NCBI GenBank assembly: GCA_016928125.1
Contig: JAFGLK010000549.1
Span: 1-10,483, forward strand
Length of the DNA: 10,483 bases
Origin: Anaerolineae bacterium
Lineage (GTDB): Bacteria > Chloroflexota > Anaerolineae > UBA1429
Reading direction: 5' to 3'
Below the pieces are notes generated by a model. The model saw only the letters and a program-made list of their open reading frames with translations, was not told the origin of the DNA and searched no databases. The position numbers and the translations under genes are program-made. This document shows positions 6,368 through 10,483 of the stretch, one piece after another; the first letter of the stretch is position 1; every line of letters starts with the position of its first letter.

Positions 6368-9300
6368 CTATCTGCGCACGGCCAGCTCGATCTGTGTCCC
6401 CGCCAACTTGACTTGGCGGCGGAGGTCCCAAGATCTGCCATCGTCAGCTCGCACGAGCTGCTCGCAGAGCGTCTCGTGACAGAGATAGTCGCAGAATGTG
6501 TCCACTGCCTGACCGATCTCGCCGCTGGCGCCGAATATGCCCACCGTGATGCGATCATCGAGCTGGTAGTCGGCATCCTTGCGCAGCGTTTGGATGTGGC
6601 GCACCAGGTCGCGCACCAGGCCTTCAGCTTCCAGTTCCTGGGTCAGCACGGCGTCCACCGCAACGGTGACCACGCGGTCCGCCGATACAGCGAGGCCCTC
6701 ACGGGGCTGCGTCTCGACGATCACTTCCTCCGGCGTCAGCTCGATCCTCTCGCCGTCAATCGACAAGATCAGGTTGAGGTCCGCGCGCAGTCGACGAACG
6801 GCCGGGCCAGGCGCCAGCTCGGTCAGGGCTGCCCGGATCTTCGGAAAGAGAGCGCCGTACTTGGGCCCCAGCGCGCGCCCATCGGCTACGAGCCGGTAGT
6901 TCACCAGCTGGGCCTCGTCAGACACAAACGCCAACTCTTTGACATTCAGCTCGTCGGCCACGATCTCGGTCAGCGTGTCGTCCAGGCTGGCCTGACCTTC
7001 GCCCACATAGACGAGGGCCTTGGCCAAGGGCTGGCGCAGCTTGAGGTTGGCGCTGCTGCGCGCCCCGCGCCCGAGGCTGGCGATGCGCCGCGCCAGGTCC
7101 ATCTGCTCGAGCAGTGGCTCCTCGACGACCGCCTCGTCTGGCACGGGCCAGTAGCAGTGGTGTATGCTCGTGTGCGCATCGGAGCGCACGGCGCGCACCA
7201 GGTTCTGGTATATCGTCTCGCTGACGAATGGTGTGATGGGGGCCAGAAGCTGACAGAGCGTGACGAGGACGTGATACAGCGTGGCATAGGCCGTCGCCTT
7301 GTCGGCATCGTGCTCGCTCTTCCAGAAGCGGGGTCGGCTGCGACGTACGTACCAATTGGTCAGATCGTCGAGAAAGGCCTCGATCGCCAACGTCGCGCCG
7401 TACGGGTCCGAGTTCTCCAGCGCCTCGGTGCAACGCGCCACCACCTGGTGCAGGCGTCCCAGGATCCAGCGATCCAGTGGGTTGTCGCTCTCCGGCGTCG
7501 GCCCGGCAGGCTGCTCAGGGACAAAAGCCCCATCCGTCACCGGCTCCCACCCGTCCAGGTTCGCATAGGTCACCAGGAATTTGTACACGTTCCAGAGCGG
7601 GATGAGGAACTGGCGTCTCACCTCGTCGGCCCGGCCGTAGCCAAAGAGCAGGTTGTTCTCGGGCTTGTGCGCACAAAAGAGCCAGCGCATCACGTCCACG
7701 CCCATGCGGTCGGCGGCCTCGTTGAACTCGATCATGTTGCCCGTGCTCTTGTGCATTGGGGAGCCATCCTCGGCCAACAGCGTGGCGTAGGAAAAGTTCT
7801 CCCGGAAGGGCGGGGTGTTGTCCAATACGGTGGCCATCGCCAGCAGGCTGTAGAACCAGTTACGGAACTGCCCCGGAAATGACTCGCTGATCCAGTCGGC
7901 GGGATACCAATACTCCCAGTATTTCGGATCGGAGCGATAGCGCAAGGTGCTGAAACTCACGATGCCCGCATCGAGCCAGGGATTGCCCACATCGGGCACG
8001 CGGGTGGCCGTTCCGCCACACTGGGGGCAGGCGATCTTGACGGCGTCGATGTATGGCCGATGCGGCGTGTGCCCAGCAAACACCTCATAGCCCTCGGTGG
8101 CCCGCGCCTTGAGCTCCAGGTCGTCGCCAATCACCTCCACGTGTCCGCACGTATCACAGACCCAGAAAGGAAGCGCCAGGCCCCAGTAACGCTTCTTACT
8201 GATCATCCAATCGTGCATGTTGCGCAGCCAATCCAGCTCGCGCTCAAGTCCGAAAGCGGGGATCCAGCGGATCTGCCGCGTGATGTCCATCATCTGGTAA
8301 CGCAGCTCGTCCATGCTGATGAACCATTCGTCCACGAGGCGGAAGACCAGTTCGGTCTTGCAGCGCCAGCAGATGGGGTAGCGGTGGGTATAGTCGCGCA
8401 CATGGTAGAGCAGGCCCTTGGCGGCCAGGGCCTCAAAGATGGGCTGGGCCACCTCGCTCACGTGGCGGCCACTGAGCCAGCCAAAGTGATCCACAAAATG
8501 GCCCTCTTCGTTGAGCGGGGCCATCAACGGTAGGCCATGCGCTTGGCCCAATTGAAAGTCCTCGGCGCCACAGCCCGGGGCGATGTGGACAATGCCGGTA
8601 CCTTCTTCCTCGCCCACCTCATCCCAGAGGATCACCCGGTGGGCCTCCGCCGGCGATAGCTCCGAGTGGCTGGCTGCCTCGGCGATCTCCGTGTAGCCGC
8701 CGGGCATCTGGGCGGCCTCCAAGTCGTCAAAGGGGCCGTCATACGTCCACCCCTCCATATCGGCGCCGCTCAGCTCTTCCACCAGTTCGTAATCACCAGA
8801 TAGCATGTGGAGCGTGCCCTTGGAGAGATAGAGATACTCGTCGTCCTGGCGCACTTTGACATAGATCAGCTCCGAACCGACGGCGGCGGCCACGTTGCTG
8901 CTCAAGGTCCAGGGCGTGGTGGTCCACACCAGAAGCGATTCCCTGTCTCGGCCGCGCAGTGGGAAGCGCAGCGTCACCGAGGGGTGGGTGAGTTCGGCAT
9001 AGCCGTCGGTCACGATCTCATGCTGACTGATGCCGGTGGCACAGCGGGGACACCAGGGCATCACGTCGGCGCCCCGGTAGAGCCAGCCGCGCTCCCAGCA
9101 ACGCTTGAGAAAGGCCCAGATCATATAGTTGTTCTCGTTCGAGAACGTGAAATAGCTCCCGCCCAGTTCGGCCATGCCCAGCCGACCTACAATCTGCTCC
9201 ACCGTGTCGGTGACCGGTCCATGCGGCCCTGGCACGGTGATCACCTCCAGCGGATCCTCGCTCAGCTTGTCGGCCAGCCACTCGAGCCGCTCGGGGTCGT

Positions 9301-9736
9301 TCCAGTCCATCCAGTAACCCAGCCGCTTTGACTGGCGGGTCTGTATCGCGGCCTGACGCAGCACGCGTTCTTTGCATTTGAGCACAAAGCGCGCCAGGCC
9401 ATAGTCCTCGATGTCCTTCTTGGACTCAAAGCCCTCGGCCTTTTCTACCTCCACCTCGACCCACAGGCCCTGGCAATCAAAGCCATTCTGGTAGCGCGTC
9501 TCGCGCCCACGCATCACCCAGAAGCGGTGGAAGAGATCCTTGTAGGTGCGGCCCCAGCCATGATGCACGCCCATTGGGTTGTTCGCAGTGATTGGGCCAT
9601 CGATGAAGGACCAACGCGGGTGTCCCCGGCGCAGCTGGCGCAATGTGTCAAATGCCTGGGTCTCCTCCCAGAACGAGAGCACATCGCGCTCTTGGGCGAC
9701 GAAATCGGCCGTTGCCGGCACATCTCGAAATGGCAT
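6368..9736 (-). CDS. ileS: isoleucine--tRNA ligase, IleRS2-like, with altered HIGH and KMSKS motifs
   Basis: Charges tRNA-Ile with isoleucine using ATP, in the cytoplasm; class I synthetase of 1122 residues. Residues 40-70 hold the first active-site signature: TANNPMGVHH followed by RTYKD aligns with TANGLPHVGH...RSYKD of canonical enzymes, so HIGH is replaced by GVHH (56-59). The CP1 editing domain follows, with WTTTPWTL (271-278) and HIAPGCGAEDF (384-394, Asp393). Next come DWMISKKRYWG (509-519) and GNPWLDAG (584-591). The KMSKS position reads PMHKS (660-664), keeping the second Lys. Cys pairs at 229/232, 456/459, 527/530 and 570/573 look like zinc sites. An anticodon-binding helical domain (about 750-910) and a C-terminal tRNA-binding region complete the chain. 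The ATG has AGGAGG six bases upstream. Isoleucine specificity is supported independently by the T-box leader. Whether the genome also has a canonical IleRS1 cannot be seen here. Confidence 0.93.
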   Translation of the reverse strand: MPFRDVPATADFVAQERDVLSFWEETQAFDTLRQLRRGHPRWSFIDGPITANNPMGVHHGWGRTYKDLFHRFWVMRGRETRYQNGFDCQGLWVEVEVEKAEGFESKKDIEDYGLARFVLKCKERVLRQAAIQTRQSKRLGYWMDWNDPERLEWLADKLSEDPLEVITVPGPHGPVTDTVEQIVGRLGMAELGGSYFTFSNENNYMIWAFLKRCWERGWLYRGADVMPWCPRCATGISQHEIVTDGYAELTHPSVTLRFPLRGRDRESLLVWTTTPWTLSSNVAAAVGSELIYVKVRQDDEYLYLSKGTLHMLSGDYELVEELSGADMEGWTYDGPFDDLEAAQMPGGYTEIAEAASHSELSPAEAHRVILWDEVGEEEGTGIVHIAPGCGAEDFQLGQAHGLPLMAPLNEEGHFVDHFGWLSGRHVSEVAQPIFEALAAKGLLYHVRDYTHRYPICWRCKTELVFRLVDEWFISMDELRYQMMDITRQIRWIPAFGLERELDWLRNMHDWMISKKRYWGLALPFWVCDTCGHVEVIGDDLELKARATEGYEVFAGHTPHRPYIDAVKIACPQCGGTATRVPDVGNPWLDAGIVSFSTLRYRSDPKYWEYWYPADWISESFPGQFRNWFYSLLAMATVLDNTPPFRENFSYATLLAEDGSPMHKSTGNMIEFNEAADRMGVDVMRWLFCAHKPENNLLFGYGRADEVRRQFLIPLWNVYKFLVTYANLDGWEPVTDGAFVPEQPAGPTPESDNPLDRWILGRLHQVVARCTEALENSDPYGATLAIEAFLDDLTNWYVRRSRPRFWKSEHDADKATAYATLYHVLVTLCQLLAPITPFVSETIYQNLVRAVRSDAHTSIHHCYWPVPDEAVVEEPLLEQMDLARRIASLGRGARSSANLKLRQPLAKALVYVGEGQASLDDTLTEIVADELNVKELAFVSDEAQLVNYRLVADGRALGPKYGALFPKIRAALTELAPGPAVRRLRADLNLILSIDGERIELTPEEVIVETQPREGLAVSADRVVTVAVDAVLTQELEAEGLVRDLVRHIQTLRKDADYQLDDRITVGIFGASGEIGQAVDTFCDYLCHETLCEQLVRADDGRSWDLRRQVKLAGTQIELAVRR

Positions 9737-9742
9737 AGCGAT

Positions 9743-9748
9743 CCTCCT
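9743..9748 (-). promoter_or_regulatory. ribosome binding site of ileS
   Basis: A perfect AGGAGG lies six bases before the ileS ATG and downstream of the T-box terminator. The leader therefore acts on transcription and does not hide the ribosome site. Confidence 0.8.
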
Positions 9749-9786
9749 CGTGCCACCAGCAATCCAAGCTCACCTGCTGAGCAAAC

Positions 9787-9819
9787 AAAAAAGCTCTCAT
9801 CCCCACAGGGGACGAGAGC
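9787..9819 (-). terminator. T-box regulated terminator of ileS
   Basis: On the minus strand the arms GCTCTCGTCCCC (9819-9808) and GGGGATGAGAGC (9804-9793) form 12 pairs, one of them G-U, with the loop TGT, followed by six T residues (9792-9787). It lies about 50 bases ahead of ileS. Its 5' arm is the same segment that pairs with the T-box antiterminator, so the two structures exclude each other. Confidence 0.9.
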
Positions 9820-10114
9820 GGCGCTGGGCGTCTCCGCCTGCTAGCGCATCTCCCGCGGTACCACCCCAATTGACATGGTCGTCCGCTCTCCGCCTACGGG
9901 GGCCGCACTGCATCGCGTTGCCCCGATAAGCGCGTCCCTGTAACGGAGGACAACTCCGGACAAGCCTACTTGGGCGATCATGCGCCGTTCGGTTGTCAGC
10001 TCGGGAGGGATTTTCGATCATCTCCGACGTGCCCGGCTCACACCTCATCCGGGCTCTCTGGACGCCTTGAACGATCTACTCGTCTCCGTCATCGCTTTTG
10101 ATCTCAACTCATCT
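9787..10114 (-). promoter_or_regulatory. T-box riboswitch leader, tRNA-Ile responsive
   Basis: This leader senses uncharged tRNA-Ile and allows ileS transcription when charging falls. The conserved T-box motif, read on the minus strand as GGGGTGGTACCGCG, is at 9867-9854. The antiterminator can be drawn fully: GGGG (9867-9864) pairs with CCCC (9811-9808), and GCGGGAG (9856-9850) pairs with CTCTCGT (9818-9812) allowing two G-U pairs, leaving the seven-base bulge TGGTACC. The bulge TGGT is complementary to ACCA, the expected 3' end of tRNA-Ile with discriminator A. In Stem I, AGTA (10080-10077) and GAA (10015-10013) resemble the two sides of the specifier loop. The following ATC (10011-10009) is the likely isoleucine specifier. 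The AGAGAG and GGTGTGAG elements near 10059-10039 look like the distal Stem I motifs. The 5' end is placed from the promoter. The specifier assignment is inferred without a folding calculation. Confidence 0.93.
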
Positions 10115-10120
10115 GCTCCT

Positions 10121-10149
10121 ATTATACTCGCTCTGCTGATCGTTGGCAA
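10121..10149 (-). promoter_or_regulatory. sigma70-type promoter of the T-box/ileS unit
   Basis: On the minus strand TTGCCA (10149-10144) and a perfect TATAAT (10126-10121) are separated by exactly 17 bases. Transcription should start near 10114, giving a leader of about 330 bases up to the terminator and about 380 bases to the ileS ATG. A strong constitutive promoter suits control by attenuation. Confidence 0.85.
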
Positions 10150-10217
10150 GAATACGCGACCATCGCACGCGACTGTTCGCAGCGCCGTCGGGGTGCTTGG
10201 GCGCCCTGGGGCCGCCA

Positions 10218-10247
10218 TTGGTCAGCATCGCACAGCTGGTGCATACT
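10218..10247 (+). promoter_or_regulatory. weak candidate promoter of the rightmost gene
   Basis: TTGGTC (10218-10223) and CATACT (10242-10247) are 18 bases apart, with three and four of six consensus matches. They lie 55 bases before the rightmost ATG, in the roughly 150-base divergent gap between that gene and the ileS promoter. No better candidate was seen in the gap. Confidence 0.25.
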
Positions 10248-10301
10248 GTCGTGCGCGCCGTCGCTTGCCTGGATGCTCTTGGCCCAGGAGGTGGCCGTCC
10301 C

Positions 10302-10483
10302 ATGCAGCCCATCCCAACACGAGACCGTGATGTACTTCGGCGTCTTGCGGATGAGCGGGCTCAGATCGCGGCTCTGCCCGTTCAGGCGCAACGCGCGGAT
10401 ATGTGGCGGCGGCTGAATCGCCTGGAGCGCGTCAAGCCGCTGATCTGGGTCAACGAGATCCCCTGGCACGAGATGAATGTGGA
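10302..10483 (+). CDS. partial URO-D family (uroporphyrinogen-decarboxylase-like) protein, N-terminus
   Basis: An open frame starts at the ATG at 10302 and continues past the window edge, so only 60 residues and two bases of the next codon are visible. AGGAGG at 10286-10291 lies 10 bases ahead of the ATG. The segment begins with charged helix-forming residues (RDRDVLRRLADERAQIAALP), then MWRRLNRLERVKPLIWVNEI and PWHEMNV. This resembles the N-terminal region of URO-D-like proteins found beside corrinoid methyltransferase systems in anaerobes, where a Trp-Arg...Leu-Asn helix leads to a strand ending in PW-x-E-(M/L). If so, it may be a methyltransferase-type protein and not a heme-pathway enzyme. 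The assignment rests on remembered family resemblance in a short segment. It is divergent from ileS and probably unrelated to it in function. Confidence 0.65.
   Translation, partial: MQPIPTRDRDVLRRLADERAQIAALPVQAQRADMWRRLNRLERVKPLIWVNEIPWHEMNV

Noticed and set aside
6413..7882. 489-codon open frame on the plus strand inside ileS
   Set aside because: It is antisense to a clearly conserved synthetase. Its translation shows no recognisable domain, and long antisense frames are expected in high-G+C coding DNA.
8060..8533. 157-codon plus-strand frame within ileS
   Set aside because: It is antisense to the catalytic core of IleRS, with shadow-type composition and no convincing ribosome site.
9980..10330. 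116-codon plus-strand frame right of ileS
   Set aside because: It overlaps the T-box leader in antisense and the start of the better-supported URO-D-like gene, and its product resembles nothing known.
10122..10469. 115-codon minus-strand frame at the right edge
   Set aside because: It is antisense to the URO-D-like start and covers the ileS promoter; there is no recognisable protein.

Overview
The window looks like a G+C-rich (about 60% by eye) bacterial chromosome segment. It best fits Chloroflexota, probably Anaerolineae. This is an inference from the style of the proteins: a lipoprotein adaptor with a Pro/Thr-rich linker, a separate double-FtsX permease with two stand-alone ATPases, an IleRS2-type synthetase under a T-box, and a UroD-like protein next door. 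No 16S or other marker is present. I see no mobile element, CRISPR array, tRNA or rRNA gene, and no obvious defence locus.

Positions 71-6269 (+) hold a compact four-gene export operon. In order it encodes an HlyD/MacA-like membrane-fusion lipoprotein, a 968-residue permease with two FtsX-type domains, an ABC ATPase with an unusual C-terminal SpoVT/AbrB-like extension, and a second, shorter ABC ATPase. Gaps are 15, 1 and 24 bases. A strong hairpin terminator at 6297-6325 closes the operon. Together the products should form a MacAB/LolCDE-like mechanotransmission transporter. Its two different ATPases could pair as a heterodimer, and no outer-membrane channel gene is linked in this window. The substrate is unknown.

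Positions 6368-10149 (-) form an isoleucyl-tRNA synthetase unit, convergent with the operon. Read from right to left it has a near-consensus sigma70 promoter, a transcriptional T-box leader of about 330 bases, a good ribosome binding site and ileS. In the leader, the T-box bulge matches the tRNA ACCA end, a candidate AUC specifier sits in a GAA/AGUA loop, and antiterminator and terminator are mutually exclusive. The enzyme carries a swapped HIGH motif (GVHH) and a degenerate KMSKS motif (PMHKS). The first is the signature linked to mupirocin hyper-resistance in some IleRS2 enzymes.

From 10302 (+) a divergent gene begins and runs off the end. Its first 60 residues resemble the N-terminus of uroporphyrinogen-decarboxylase-like (URO-D family) proteins.

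The points most worth checking are the AbrB-like domain fused to an ABC ATPase and the altered signature motifs of the T-box-controlled IleRS.
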